Origin: Roseiarcus sp963835885
GTDB lineage: Bacteria > Pseudomonadota > Alphaproteobacteria > Rhizobiales > Beijerinckiaceae
Length of the DNA stretch: 64,000 bases
Direction: 5' to 3'
Assembly: GCA_963835885.1 (NCBI GenBank)
Contig: CAWIHF010000017.1
Coordinates: forward strand, 248,001-312,000
Shown here piece by piece: positions 8,576 through 16,870 of the stretch. The notes under the pieces were generated by a model, which searched no databases, was not told the origin of the DNA, and saw only the letters and a program-made list of their open reading frames with translations. The position numbers and the translations under genes are program-made. Position 1 is the stretch's first letter, and each line of letters starts with the position of its first letter.

Positions 8576-8839
8576 GAGCGGGCCTGATACGCTGGGTGAT
8601 TTGGCCGGCGGTGACGCTCATTCTGATGAGTATGGCGTTTGGCGCTGGAAAGATAGATGCCCGATTCCATTCGCTTCCCGCAATTGTCGCGACCTTGCCC
8701 GGACCCAGCCGACCCCACTCTGACCTGACGGGTGACGCGTGCTCACTCCCCCTAAAGGTCCGGGGTTTGGAATGTTCAAATGAGGGTCGCTGCAGAATAT
8801 GCTACGGCGAACAATCCCTATGTCGATGCGTGACCTTCC

Positions 8840-9296
8840 TTGAAATACTCGACTAAGAGCCTGACCCATTATCTGCACGGAATCGTCGATCCGACCGTGC
8901 AGGACTTTGAGGAGCGGCCGGCCTCCGTCCGGCACGCCTTCTTGGCCTGCGTCGCCGTGTTTCACTCGGTCGATTACGTGACGCGGCCAAAAAAGCCGAA
9001 AACCTTGCGGGACCAATGGCGTCGGGAGTCTTCGGATTTTGCGGAAGTCGATAGGGTTGCGCATGCTTTCAAGCATGTGGAGTTCGGACAGGGAAAGGCC
9101 GCTTAAGGCCAGCGCGGTGATCTCGCGGCCTGCGGCCATGGCGGGAATTATGGAGGCTGGCCTTTCGCTCTGCGGCGACATGACCGGAGCTGTCGTCCTC
9201 ACGGAAAACATAGCCGGAAATTTGCTCGTCGTGGTTCGCAGAGCCGCCGCTTTCGTTCATGAGAAGGCGCGGCAAGGGTCCGTACGGGTGGGGTAA
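8840..9296 (+). pseudogene. Hypothetical protein gene broken by a frameshift
   Basis: One frame from a TTG at 8840 reads HGIVDPTVQDFEERPASVRH, then AFLACVAVFHSVDYVTRP and DFAEVDRVAHAFKHVEFG, ending at 9106. A second frame continues with PLKASAVISRPAAMAGIMEA, then GLSLCGDMTGAVVL to 9296. Together they look like one conserved soluble protein of unknown function; a one-base insertion near 9085-9095 would join them. Not assigned to a named family. The 264 bp before it hold no recognisable gene. Confidence 0.5.
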
Positions 9297-9551
9297 ACTT
9301 CCATGGCTCCCGCTCGGCGTCGTTCCAGAATTCTGTTCCAAATGATCCTTTGCGAGCCTTGATTTTGCAAGCCGATCGCGATGACATCCTGCGTCGCCTG
9401 TTAGAGTCCTATCGGGAGAGCCCAAAGTCCAGATTACAAAAGGGCCATGCCCTTGTTGTCGCGATGCGCAAAATCGCGAGTGCTGCAAGCGAGGTTTCCG
9501 GCTGAAAAAAAATCGACGGTCGGGCTATAGTAGGTCGGTAAGTTTCGGCAA

Positions 9552-10594
9552 GGCTCAATTAGCGTTAGATTGAGGTGGCCTGTTTGTGCTACGATTTATT
9601 ATGGATTGACAGGGGATAGCGATGGATCAGGGGATGTTTCGAGCGTGGCTGGCGGAGATCGACGGTCTGACGGCAAAGCAGCGCCAGGAGCTCGAGGCGG
9701 TGCTGGCCGGCCGGCAGCCCAGAGCGGCGGTGGCGGCGGCGATCGAGGAGCGCTTGGGCGAGGCGCGGCGCTGTCCGCACTGCGGCGGGGCGTCGGTGGG
9801 CGGGGGCCGAACCGACGGCCTGCGCCGTTTCCGCTGCAAGGATTGCCGCAGAAGCTTCAATGCGCTGACCGGAACGCCGCTGGCCCGATTGCGCAAGAAG
9901 GAACGCTGGCTTGATTTTGGTCAGTCGTTGAGCGAGGGCGAGACGGTGGCCGCCTCGGCCGAGCGGTGCGGGGTGGCGGTGAGCACGGCGTTCCGCTGGC
10001 GACATCGCTTCCTGCGCGCCGCCAAGAACCCCACGCGCCTGTTGAGCGGCATCGTCGAAGTCGACGAAACCTATATATTATCAAGCTGTAAGGGCGAGCG
10101 TCGCCTCGGTCGCAAGGCTCGCAGGCGGGGCGGAAAAGCAGCCAAGCGCGGCCTTTCGGACGAACAGACGCCGATCCTGGTGGCCGCCGACCGGAGCGGC
10201 GCCACCATCAGCGCCGTCCTCTCGGCCGTGACCGCCCAGACCATCAAGCCGGTGCTCGCGCCCATTCTGGGTAAGGACACCTTGCTCGTCACCGACGGCA
10301 ATAACGTCTACCCGCCTTGCGCCGCCGCCCTCGGCGTCAGCCATGAAGCGCTCAACCAGTCGAAAGGTGAACGCGTCCGCGGCGAATTACACATCCAGAC
10401 CGTCAACAGTCGCCATGAGAGCCTCAAAACCTTCCTGCGCCCCCGTCGCGGCATTGCCACAAAATACCTCGACAGCTACCTCAGGTGGTTCCACCTCGCC
10501 GGCCTCAAGCACAATCCCACGCCCCGAGCATGCCTCAATGCCGCCATCGGCGGAGGAGCCCAAATGATGATATCAATCTAACGCGAATTGAGCT
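9552..10594 (+). mobile_element. IS1595-family insertion sequence with terminal inverted repeats and 8-bp target duplication
   Basis: The left end starts GGCTCAATTAGCGTTAGATT at 9552. The right end is its near-perfect inverse ending at 10594: about 22 bp with mismatches only at the outermost base and one internal position. The element is flanked on both sides by TTCGGCAA (9544-9551 and 10595-10602), the 8-bp target duplication typical of IS1595. The 1043-bp length with one transposase gene indicates a complete copy, and the intact duplication suggests a fairly recent insertion. It lies between two decayed hypothetical genes. Confidence 0.9.
9622..10581 (+). CDS. IS1595 family transposase (ISXO2-like)
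   Basis: A 319-residue transposase with an N-terminal zinc ribbon (CPHCGG then RFRCKDC, about residues 52-74), a helix-turn-helix region (AERCGVAVSTAFRWRHRFL) and a DDE-type catalytic core. The core has VDETYI, LLVTDGNNVY and HIQTVNSRHESLKTFL, ending with YLDSYLRWFHL. It fills the element almost completely and no interruption is visible, so it may be active. Confidence 0.92.
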   Translation: MDQGMFRAWLAEIDGLTAKQRQELEAVLAGRQPRAAVAAAIEERLGEARRCPHCGGASVGGGRTDGLRRFRCKDCRRSFNALTGTPLARLRKKERWLDFGQSLSEGETVAASAERCGVAVSTAFRWRHRFLRAAKNPTRLLSGIVEVDETYILSSCKGERRLGRKARRRGGKAAKRGLSDEQTPILVAADRSGATISAVLSAVTAQTIKPVLAPILGKDTLLVTDGNNVYPPCAAALGVSHEALNQSKGERVRGELHIQTVNSRHESLKTFLRPRRGIATKYLDSYLRWFHLAGLKHNPTPRACLNAAIGGGAQMMISI

Positions 10595-10672
10595 TTCGGC
10601 AAACTCACGGACTAAATTCGAGGACGAGCACGGGCAAGCGCTCAGGTGATATTCGTCTCACGAAATCAAGGG

Positions 10673-10887
10673 ATGATCGTGGTCCAACACGACGATGGCT
10701 TCGCACTCATGGAGCTTCTTGGAGGCGAAGGGGAGTTAGAAGTCGGTGTTGCTGTATCCGGCGATTGGGCGCTTCTGGTCGCGAAACCCTCCGAGCAAAT
10801 GGCAGAAGGAACGAGGTAGTTCTCCAAGGGAGTTGGGGTTCTCACGATGCCGCCATAACCAACGCGAGAAACGTAGGAGGCGGATAA
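10673..10887 (+). pseudogene. Small conserved hypothetical protein, frameshifted
   Basis: From the ATG at 10673 (just after AAGGG) the frame reads MIVVQHDDGFALMELLGGEG, then ELEVGVAVSGDW, but stops at 10819. The second frame carries on with GRETLRANGRRNEVVLQG, then SWGSHDAAITNARNVGGG to 10887. Restoring one base near 10767 gives a single protein of about 71 residues ending in GGG. I recall similar short acidic proteins of unknown function but cannot name a family. The gene begins 70 bp from the IS1595 right end. Confidence 0.5.
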
Positions 10888-10976
10888 ATCCAGTCCCTAT
10901 GTACTCGCACCCGCGTGCAGGTTTCTTCCGCCGCCTTTCCATACGGCGCATACTCCGCGACCCCGAGCTATGTCGC

Positions 10977-11402
10977 TCAGCGTGCGAGCCCCCGCAAAAA
11001 GTCGATATTCACCAGCCCAGCGTGCTGTTTGGCGACCTTGCCGTGGTCGAACACGATCAAAGTCGGGATGCCGCGGATGCCGTAGCGGGCGGCGATCGCC
11101 GGCTCCTCGTCGACATTGAGCTTGGCGAAGCGGGCGCGGGGCTCGAGCTCTTTGGCCGCCCGGTCGAAGATCGGCGCCATCGCCCGGCACGGGCCGCACC
11201 ATTCCGCCCAGAAATCGACGATGACCGGCATGTCGTTGCGCTCGATGTGCTTGTCGAAAGTCTCGCTCGTGAGCGCGATCGGATGGCCGGAGAACAGCGG
11301 CTGCTTGCACGATCCGCACACCGCCTCGGCGGCCGGACGGTCGGGCGCGACACGGTTGACGGCGTTGCAGTGCGGGCAGACGGCATGGATCGGTTCGGAC
11401 AT
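10977..11402 (-). CDS. trxC: Thioredoxin 2 (TrxC)
   Basis: A 141-residue cytoplasmic thioredoxin with the extra N-terminal zinc ribbon that defines TrxC (CPHC at residues 9-12 and CGSC at 29-32). The thioredoxin fold follows, with the redox motif WAEWCGPCRAM and the cis-proline segment IRGIPTLIVFDHG. TrxC reduces protein disulfides and is usually induced by oxidative stress. It is divergent from the bufferin-like gene, with a 237-bp spacer between their starts that contains a long palindrome. Confidence 0.95.
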   Translation of the reverse strand: MSEPIHAVCPHCNAVNRVAPDRPAAEAVCGSCKQPLFSGHPIALTSETFDKHIERNDMPVIVDFWAEWCGPCRAMAPIFDRAAKELEPRARFAKLNVDEEPAIAARYGIRGIPTLIVFDHGKVAKQHAGLVNIDFLRGLAR

Positions 11403-11491
11403 TTTCGAAGCCCCTTATTTAGAGGTTGCTAATGTAGGGCCCCGCCTTCCTGCGTTCAAGCCCGGCGACTTTGGCGGAGAGGGGCCACCAG

Positions 11492-11513
11492 TCGATCACG
11501 AATTCGTGATCGA
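11492..11513. promoter_or_regulatory. 22-bp perfect palindrome between trxC and the bufferin-like gene
   Basis: The sequence TCGATCACGAA is followed directly by its exact reverse complement, with no spacer. It lies 89 bp upstream of the trxC start and 127 bp upstream of the bufferin-like gene. Its length and lack of spacer fit an operator for a dimeric regulator better than a terminator, since there is no loop and no T-run. No specific regulator can be named. Confidence 0.4.
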
Positions 11514-11639
11514 AGCGAAGGGTAACCTCCGCGCATGGGGGGCGAATGATCGTCGCAGGGCCGAGAGGCTCCGCCGATCGGCCCGGCAGCCCGCCGCGCC
11601 CGACCATAAGTCATTGCAGGAATAGGGAGATTTACCGCC

Positions 11640-11921
11640 ATGAACGCCAAGACCGCCATCACCGCCGCAGCCCTGGCCGCTTCGCTTGCGGGCGCGCTCG
11701 CCACCGCCGCCAAGGCCGGTCCCGCGCCGATGCAACCCGGCGCCGACAAGTGCTACGGCGTCGCGCTCGCCGGAAAGAACGATTGCGCCGCCGGCGCCGG
11801 CACGTCGTGCGCCGGCACCTCGACCGTCGACTACGATCCGCATCACTGGAAATACGTCGCCAAGGGAACCTGCGAGAGCATGAAGACGCCGAAGGGCCAC
11901 GGCTCGCTGACGCAGATGTGA
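11640..11921 (+). CDS. DUF2282 protein, BufA1-type bufferin precursor (orphan)
   Basis: A 93-residue exported peptide. The signal peptide MNAKTAITAAALAASLAGAL ends in ALATAAKA, followed by a short mature part with four cysteines: KCYGVALAGKNDC, TSCAG and KGTCESM. This is the DUF2282 layout of BufA1 bufferins, periplasmic copper-binding ribosomal peptides. In the characterised systems MNIO-family BufB (DUF692) with BufC modifies the cysteines before export. No bufB or bufC is present within 10 kb on either side, so modification would have to be done in trans or may not occur. A ribosome site (AGGGAG) lies 9-14 bp before the ATG, and a terminator follows. Confidence 0.8.
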   Translation: MNAKTAITAAALAASLAGALATAAKAGPAPMQPGADKCYGVALAGKNDCAAGAGTSCAGTSTVDYDPHHWKYVAKGTCESMKTPKGHGSLTQM

Positions 11922-11947
11922 GCCGACCCGCTTCCTTTTCGCATGCG

Positions 11948-11975
11948 GCCCTGCCTGGAGACGGGCAGGGCTTTC
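11948..11975 (+). terminator. Rho-independent terminator after the bufferin-like gene
   Basis: The stem GCCCTGCC and its complement GGCAGGGC enclose a short loop and are followed by TTTC. It begins 26 bp after the stop codon, so the bufferin-like gene is probably a one-gene transcript. From its end to lpxB (12387) I see only repeats (next entry) and no gene. Confidence 0.7.
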
Positions 11976-12180
11976 TGCGATGCGGCCTGGGTTTGGATTC
12001 CGGGTTTTGTCCAAACTCGCCCGCATTCTATTCACACTGCCGCGTCGTCAAGAGTCAAAATCGATCAAGAAGGCATTACTTCTTTGTAATCAGATAGATA
12101 TGACGTTATTCTCACCAGCGCGCACGAGCACGCTACGGCGGAGCCGGCTCCTCTTGTTTCGCCACCTGCTCCCTCCCCTG

Positions 12181-12360
12181 TTAAGCGCGAATTACCTCCC
12201 TGATAAGCGCGAATTACCTCCCTGTTTCCTGTTTCGCTCCCTGTTCTTTGGCTGCGGCGCACATCCGGATCTCGTCGAAAGCCTTTGTAAATAAATGTCT
12301 TTGTGCAACTGCTGCCGGGCAAGAAAGCGGGTTTCCGATTTTTTTCTGCCTGTTAACAGG
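12181..12360. repeat. Intergenic repeat: 22-bp tandem copies plus CCTGTTAACAGG palindrome
   Basis: Two adjacent 22-bp copies differ only in the first base (12181-12202 and 12203-12224; core AAGCGCGAATTACCTCCCTG). They are followed by CCTGTTT-type half copies, and a 12-bp palindrome CCTGTTAACAGG sits at 12349-12360. The same vocabulary (AACAGGGA, CCCTGTTAA, AATTCGC) recurs at 45.69-45.86 kb, so this looks like a dispersed intergenic repeat family rather than a gene. Its role is unknown. Confidence 0.6.
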
Positions 12361-12386
12361 GAGGAACAGGACGCGGGCCCGAGCGT

Positions 12387-13559
12387 TCAGGTCCGCGCCG
12401 CGATCGTCTTCAGCACCGCGCGCGCGGCATGGGCGCTCGGGGGCTCGCCGTCGTCGAGCCGCATCAGCCCGTCGAGCCGCGCCAGCGCCTCGATCTGCGC
12501 TGCCCGCTCCGGGCCGTCGCGCATGACGGCGGCGAGCGCCGCGGCGAGCGCGGCCGGGTTGCAGTCCCGCTGCAATTTCTCGGGAATCGCGTTCTCGCCG
12601 AGGATGAGATTGGGGAGCAGGATCGAGGGGACCTTGATCAGATATTTGAGCTGCTCCTCGACGATCCCGACCTTGTAGGCGCCGACCATCGGCGCACCGG
12701 CGAGCGCCAGTTCGAGCGTGACCGTTCCCGACGCCGCGAGCGCGGCCCGCGCGGTGCGGAAGGCCTCGAACTTCTCCGTTTCCCCGAGCACGATATGCGG
12801 CTTCTGCGGCCACCGCGCGGCGCGCGCCCGCACCTCCGCCTCGAGATGCGGCAGGGTCGGCAGAACCGGCAGGATCGGGCCGACCATGTCGCGCAAGGCC
12901 TGCAGCGCTTCGCCGAAGTCGCCCATGAGTCGCCGGATTTCCGACCGGCGCGAGCCCGGCAGCACGACGATGATCGGCGGGTCGGCGTTTCGGCGGCGCG
13001 CCTCGTCCTGGTCCGGACGCAATTCACCAAGGCGCTCGATCAGCGGATGGCCGACATAGACGCAACGCGGGCCCTCGAGGCGAACGTAGGCGTCGGGTTC
13101 GAACGGCAAGAGGCCGAGCACGCAGTCGACATAGGCGCGCATCACCCTCGCCCGCCCCGGCCGCCACGCCCAGACGCTCGGACTGACATAGTCGACGATC
13201 GGCAGGTTCGGCGCCGCCCTGCGCACCCGGCGCGCGACGCGATGGGTGAAGTCGGGGCTGTCGATGATGATGAGCGCGTCCGGCCGTGCGGCGATGATCG
13301 CGGCCGCCGTCTGGCGGATGCGTTGCAGAAGCTTCGGCAGGCGGGCGAGCACCGGCAGGATGCCCATGACCGCGACGTCGCTGATCGGAAACAGGCTCGT
13401 CAGGCCCTCGGCCTCCATCGCCTCCCCACCGACTCCGGTGAAGTCCACCTCGCCCGCGGCGGCTCTGAGAGCGCGCATCAGCTTGAAGCCGAGCTGATCG
13501 CCAGAATGCTCGCCTGCGACGAGCGCAATCTTGAGCGGCCCCGGACTTCCGCCGCTCAC
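12387..13559 (-). CDS. lpxB: Lipid-A-disaccharide synthase LpxB
   Basis: A 390-residue GT19 enzyme that condenses UDP-2,3-diacylglucosamine with lipid X to make the lipid A disaccharide at the inner membrane. Diagnostic blocks are LVAGEHSGDQLGFKLMRALR, FTGVGGEAMEAEGL, DSPDFTHRVARRV, YVSPSVWAWRPGRA, CVYVGHPLIER and VLPGSRRSEI. It starts with GTG at 13559, overlapping the lpxI stop, and is the last gene of the envelope cluster. Confidence 0.95.
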   Translation of the reverse strand: MSGGSPGPLKIALVAGEHSGDQLGFKLMRALRAAAGEVDFTGVGGEAMEAEGLTSLFPISDVAVMGILPVLARLPKLLQRIRQTAAAIIAARPDALIIIDSPDFTHRVARRVRRAAPNLPIVDYVSPSVWAWRPGRARVMRAYVDCVLGLLPFEPDAYVRLEGPRCVYVGHPLIERLGELRPDQDEARRRNADPPIIVVLPGSRRSEIRRLMGDFGEALQALRDMVGPILPVLPTLPHLEAEVRARAARWPQKPHIVLGETEKFEAFRTARAALAASGTVTLELALAGAPMVGAYKVGIVEEQLKYLIKVPSILLPNLILGENAIPEKLQRDCNPAALAAALAAVMRDGPERAAQIEALARLDGLMRLDDGEPPSAHAARAVLKTIAART

Positions 13560-14426
13560 GTCTCAAAGCCATGAACGAACAGCCCCGCAGCGTCGGCTTC
13601 GCGCGCGCAGCGCTCACGCTCGACGACCAGGACGCGGCCGGCGGCGAGCGCGACGCCCCGCAACTGCGCCCTCACCGCGCCCTCGATCGTCAGCGGACCG
13701 ACGGCGGGCATGTCGAGACGCAGATCCTGTCCGCGCTTCGGCGCCTTCACCAACACGCCGGCCGGCCCTCTGTGCCGCAGGCGCGCCGTTCGAGCGAAGC
13801 TCCGCGACCCGGGCCAGCATCGCGTCCGTTCCCTCGGCCGCCTCGATCGCCACTACGCGTCCAGCAGCGACCACCGCCGCCTGCCCCGCATCGAATCCCG
13901 ACAGCGCATCGAGCAGCCGTGCGCCAAGTGCGATGTCGGACCGGTCCTCCGGCGACACCGGGCGCGCGCCGAGAAGGCCGGCGGGCGCCGCCAGAAGCGG
14001 GGCGACCTCGTGCGCGCCGACGACGCGGACGCCTTCGCGCTCGAAGACGCCGGCGAGCCCGACGAGCAGGCCGTTGTCGCCGCGGCGAAAGAGCTGCGCG
14101 AGCTCGGCGACGCGCTTCACCGCGCCCCAGTCGAGTCTGAGATCGGCGAATTCGGGCCGCGTCATCGCCCCGATCATCACCATGTCGCCAATCGCCCGCT
14201 CCCTTAGCGCGGCGAACAGCTTGCCGACCTCGCCCATGCGCAGCCAAATGTGAGGGAAGGCCTCGATCGCCGCGTCCGTCGAACCGACGACGCCGATCAG
14301 AAACGGGTCGCGCCCCGCCCGGCGCGCCTCTACAGCGACCTCGAGCGGAAAGGCGCCAGCGCCGCAAAGGATGGCGAGAGGCAGCGCGGCGGCGGCGCCG
14401 GGCGCGCCGCCAGCGGAGCCGTTCAC
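13556..14426 (-). CDS. lpxI: UDP-2,3-diacylglucosamine pyrophosphatase LpxI (DUF1009), frameshifted
   Basis: LpxI hydrolyses UDP-2,3-diacylglucosamine to lipid X and UMP, the step before LpxB, and replaces LpxH in alphaproteobacteria. The first frame (start 14426) has LAILCGAGAFPLEVAVEA, LIGVVGSTDAAIEAFPH, MGEVGKLF, LRRGDNGLLVG-type RRGDNGLLVGLAG and VSPEDRSDIALGARLLDALS. It goes out of frame after AELRSNG near 13785. The conserved C-terminus resumes in the next frame (GVLVKAPKRGQDLRLDMPAV, then GPLTIEGAV) and ends at 13556. One extra base explains it. The step is needed for lipid A and no lpxH is visible here, so a sequence error is likely. Confidence 0.85.
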
Positions 14427-15232
14427 GCCCCGTCGTCCTTGCCCGCGCGAGGAACGCAGATCGCTCGATCGCCGCCCTGGCGCAGAAAGGCGATGATCTG
14501 CTGCACAGCCTCTTGATCGGGAAAGGCCTCCGCGACGTCGTCGATCCGCTCCTTCAGCGCGCCCTTGCCGTCGAACAACATTCTGTAGGCCCGCCTCAGC
14601 TCATGAATCGCTTCGTGCTCAAAGCCGCGCCGCTTGAGGCCGACGTAATTGATCCCGGCGAGCGAGGCGCGATTGCCGAGCGCCATGCCGAAGGGAATCA
14701 CATCGTGCTCGACCCCCGCAAGACCGCCGATGAAGGCGTGCGCGCCGATGCGCACGAACTGATGCGCCGCCGACCCGCCGCTCAAGATCGCATAGTCGCC
14801 AATCTGGCAATGGCCGGCGAGCATCACGTTGTTCGACAGGATTACGCCCTCGCCGATGCGGCAATCATGCGCGACATGGGCGTTGGCCAGCAGGACGCAG
14901 CGCGGGCCGACCGCCGTTTCCGAACCGCCGCCCTCGGTGCCCGGGTTCATCGTCACGCCTTCCCGGATGAGGCAGTCCTCGCCGACCACGAGCCGAACCG
15001 GTTCGCCGCGGTATTTGAGGTCCTGCGGCTGATGGCCGATCGCGGCGAAGGGAAATATGCGGGTCCGGGCGCCGATCGTCGTGTCGCCCGCGAGGCTGAT
15101 GTGCGAAACGAGGCGCACGCCCTCGCCCAGCGTCACCTGCGGTCCGACATGGCAGAACGGCCCGACCTCGACGGCCGCGCCCAGGCGCGCGCCGTCCTCG
15201 ACGACGGAGGTCGGATGGACGCGCACGGTCAT
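14423..15232 (-). CDS. lpxA: UDP-N-acetylglucosamine acyltransferase LpxA
   Basis: A 269-residue cytoplasmic trimeric left-handed beta-helix enzyme that adds the first 3-hydroxyacyl chain to UDP-GlcNAc. Hexapeptide repeats run from VHPTSVVEDGARLGAAVEVG onward. The catalytic His region is NAHVAHDCRIGEGV, followed by GDYAILSGGSAAHQFVRIGA and IHELRRAYRMLF near the C-terminus. The start MTVRVHPTS at 15232 overlaps the fabZ stop (ATGA); a longer frame upstream lies inside fabZ and is not used. Confidence 0.95.
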   Translation of the reverse strand: MTVRVHPTSVVEDGARLGAAVEVGPFCHVGPQVTLGEGVRLVSHISLAGDTTIGARTRIFPFAAIGHQPQDLKYRGEPVRLVVGEDCLIREGVTMNPGTEGGGSETAVGPRCVLLANAHVAHDCRIGEGVILSNNVMLAGHCQIGDYAILSGGSAAHQFVRIGAHAFIGGLAGVEHDVIPFGMALGNRASLAGINYVGLKRRGFEHEAIHELRRAYRMLFDGKGALKERIDDVAEAFPDQEAVQQIIAFLRQGGDRAICVPRAGKDDGA

Positions 15233-15690
15233 TCGCGCACCAGCATCGCCGAAACTTCCGCTTCGCACACCAGCGCGCCGTCGACCTTCGCTTCGCCGCG
15301 GAACCACCACATGTTGCGCTTTTTGGCGATCCGGGTCATGTGGATCCTGACCTGATCGCCCGGCACGACCGGCTTGCGGAACTTCGCCTTGTCGATGGTC
15401 ATCAGATAGACGACGCTGGGCGCGCCGCTGCTCTCCTGCGAGGCGACGCAGAGGGCGCCCGCCGTCTGCGCCATCGCCTCGATCAAGAGCACGCCGGGCA
15501 TGACCGGACGCCCCGGGAAATGACCCTGAAACTGCGGCTCGTTCGCCGTCACGTTCTTGATGCCGACACCGTACTCGTCGGCCCGCGCCTCGACGATGCG
15601 ATCGACCAGCAAGAACGGGTAGCGGTGCGGCAGCGACTTCAAGAGTCTCTGAATGTCGAAACTCTCGATCACGCGACCGGTCTCGTTCAT
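15229..15690 (-). CDS. fabZ: 3-hydroxyacyl-[acyl-carrier-protein] dehydratase FabZ
   Basis: A 153-residue hot-dog-fold dehydratase of type II fatty acid synthesis. It draws on the same 3-hydroxyacyl-ACP pool that LpxA and LpxD use. LLKSLPHRYPFLLVDRI, NEPQFQGHFPGRPVMPGVLL (catalytic His) and EAMAQTAG (catalytic Glu) are the family signature. Start 15690 (MNETGRVIESF) has the purine-rich AGGGGAA before it; an ATG at 15729 would add 13 residues. Confidence 0.95.
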   Translation of the reverse strand: MNETGRVIESFDIQRLLKSLPHRYPFLLVDRIVEARADEYGVGIKNVTANEPQFQGHFPGRPVMPGVLLIEAMAQTAGALCVASQESSGAPSVVYLMTIDKAKFRKPVVPGDQVRIHMTRIAKKRNMWWFRGEAKVDGALVCEAEVSAMLVRE

Positions 15691-15733
15691 CCCGTTCCCC
15701 TTTCCGTTCTGCGTCCCAGTCGGTTCCATAGAC

Positions 15734-16792
15734 CTATTCCGATCCGCCTTTTTCTCCGGCGGAGCCAGCTGCAAGTCTCGTCACTGCGGCGACCTCGCGA
15801 AAGAATTCGCGGATCGGCTTCGCAGGGGCCCCGCCCCAGCGCTCGCCGGCCGGTATGTCGGTCATTACGCCGGCCGCAGCGGCGACCTGCGCGCCCGATC
15901 CGATCCTCAGATGCCCCGCGATGCCGGCCTGTCCTCCGAGCGCGGCGAAGTCGCCGATCACGCTCGAACCGGACACGCCGGACTGCGACACCAGGATCGC
16001 GTGACGCCCGATGACGACGTTGTGGCCAATCTGCACGAGATTGTCGATCTTCGCGCCCTCTCCGATCACCGTATCCCGATTCGCGCCGCGATCGATCGTC
16101 ACGCCCGCGCCGATCTCGACGTCGTCCTGGATGATGACCCGACCGACCTGCGGCACTTTGAGATGCCCGCGCGGGCCGAGCGCGAAGCCGAAGCCGTCCT
16201 GCCCGATATGCGCTCCCGGATGAATGATCACCCGGTCGCCAATCAACGCGGCCGTGATCGTCGTCGTGGCGCCGACCGCGCCGTCCCGACCGATGCGGAC
16301 TTCGGGACCGATAACCGCATGGGGTCCGATGATCGTGCCCGCGCCGATCTCGGCCCCGCCCCCGATCACAGCGCCGGGCTCGACGATCACGCCCGGCTCC
16401 AGCCGCGCCAAGGGGTGGACGAAGGCAGCTGGCGAAACTCCCATCTCGTTGAAGACGGACCCTGGCTTGACCGCGCTCGGGAAGAGCTTCGCCATCACCA
16501 TCGCCATCGCGCGATAGGGCTCCCGGACGATAAGCACGGCACAGCCCGCGGGAGCCGCCTTTGCATGGCGTGACGCCACGAGCGCCGCCGCCGCCCGCGT
16601 CGCCCTGAACGCGTCGAGGTATTTCGGATTGTCCAGGAAGGTCAGATCGCCGGGACCGGCCTGCTCGAGCGCCGCCACATCGAGAATTGCGCGTCCGGCA
16701 TCCGCCTCCGAAGCCAGCGTCGCGCCGCACCAGCCCGCGACTTCGGCGAGCAGAGGCGCGGAGGTCGGTGGAAAGAAGCGGATCTTGGCCAA
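15734..16792 (-). CDS. lpxD: UDP-3-O-acylglucosamine N-acyltransferase LpxD
   Basis: A 352-residue trimeric enzyme that adds the second, N-linked 3-hydroxyacyl chain in lipid A synthesis. It has the N-terminal uridine-binding domain (LEQAGPGDLTFLDNPKYLDA) and a long hexapeptide beta-helix. The catalytic segment is IHPGAHIGQDGFGFALG, followed by GRVIIQDDVEIGAGVTIDRG and QIGHNVVIGRHAIL. It sits between bamA and fabZ, as in most Hyphomicrobiales. Confidence 0.95.
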   Translation of the reverse strand: MAKIRFFPPTSAPLLAEVAGWCGATLASEADAGRAILDVAALEQAGPGDLTFLDNPKYLDAFRATRAAAALVASRHAKAAPAGCAVLIVREPYRAMAMVMAKLFPSAVKPGSVFNEMGVSPAAFVHPLARLEPGVIVEPGAVIGGGAEIGAGTIIGPHAVIGPEVRIGRDGAVGATTTITAALIGDRVIIHPGAHIGQDGFGFALGPRGHLKVPQVGRVIIQDDVEIGAGVTIDRGANRDTVIGEGAKIDNLVQIGHNVVIGRHAILVSQSGVSGSSVIGDFAALGGQAGIAGHLRIGSGAQVAAAAGVMTDIPAGERWGGAPAKPIREFFREVAAVTRLAAGSAGEKGGSE

Positions 16793-16816
16793 AAACGGGT
16801 CCCGTCAGATGTGACA

Positions 16817-16850
16817 ACGGGCGCGCCAGCCTGCTGCGCGCCCGTTCTTT
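16817..16850 (+). terminator. Strong GC hairpin between bamA and lpxD
   Basis: A perfect 10-bp stem (ACGGGCGCGC pairing with GCGCGCCCGT) with a 9-base loop is followed by TCTTT on the plus strand. The T-run orientation suits plus-strand transcription, yet both flanking genes are on the minus strand. In that direction it would act as a hairpin without a T-tract, perhaps an attenuator or RNA-stability element between bamA and lpxD. Confidence 0.45.
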
Positions 16851-16870
16851 AGCTGGGATCGCCTCTCGTC

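Noticed and set aside
8576..8839. Possible IS21-like debris after aqpS
   Set aside because: The sequence recalled IS flanks but no frame gave a recognisable transposase block.
12181..12224. Possible CRISPR array (22-bp repeats)
   Set aside because: The two copies are directly adjacent with no spacer, there is no third copy, and no cas gene is present.
16817..16850. Terminator ending the bamA transcript
   Set aside because: The T-run is on the wrong side for minus-strand transcription, so it is listed only as a hairpin of uncertain role.
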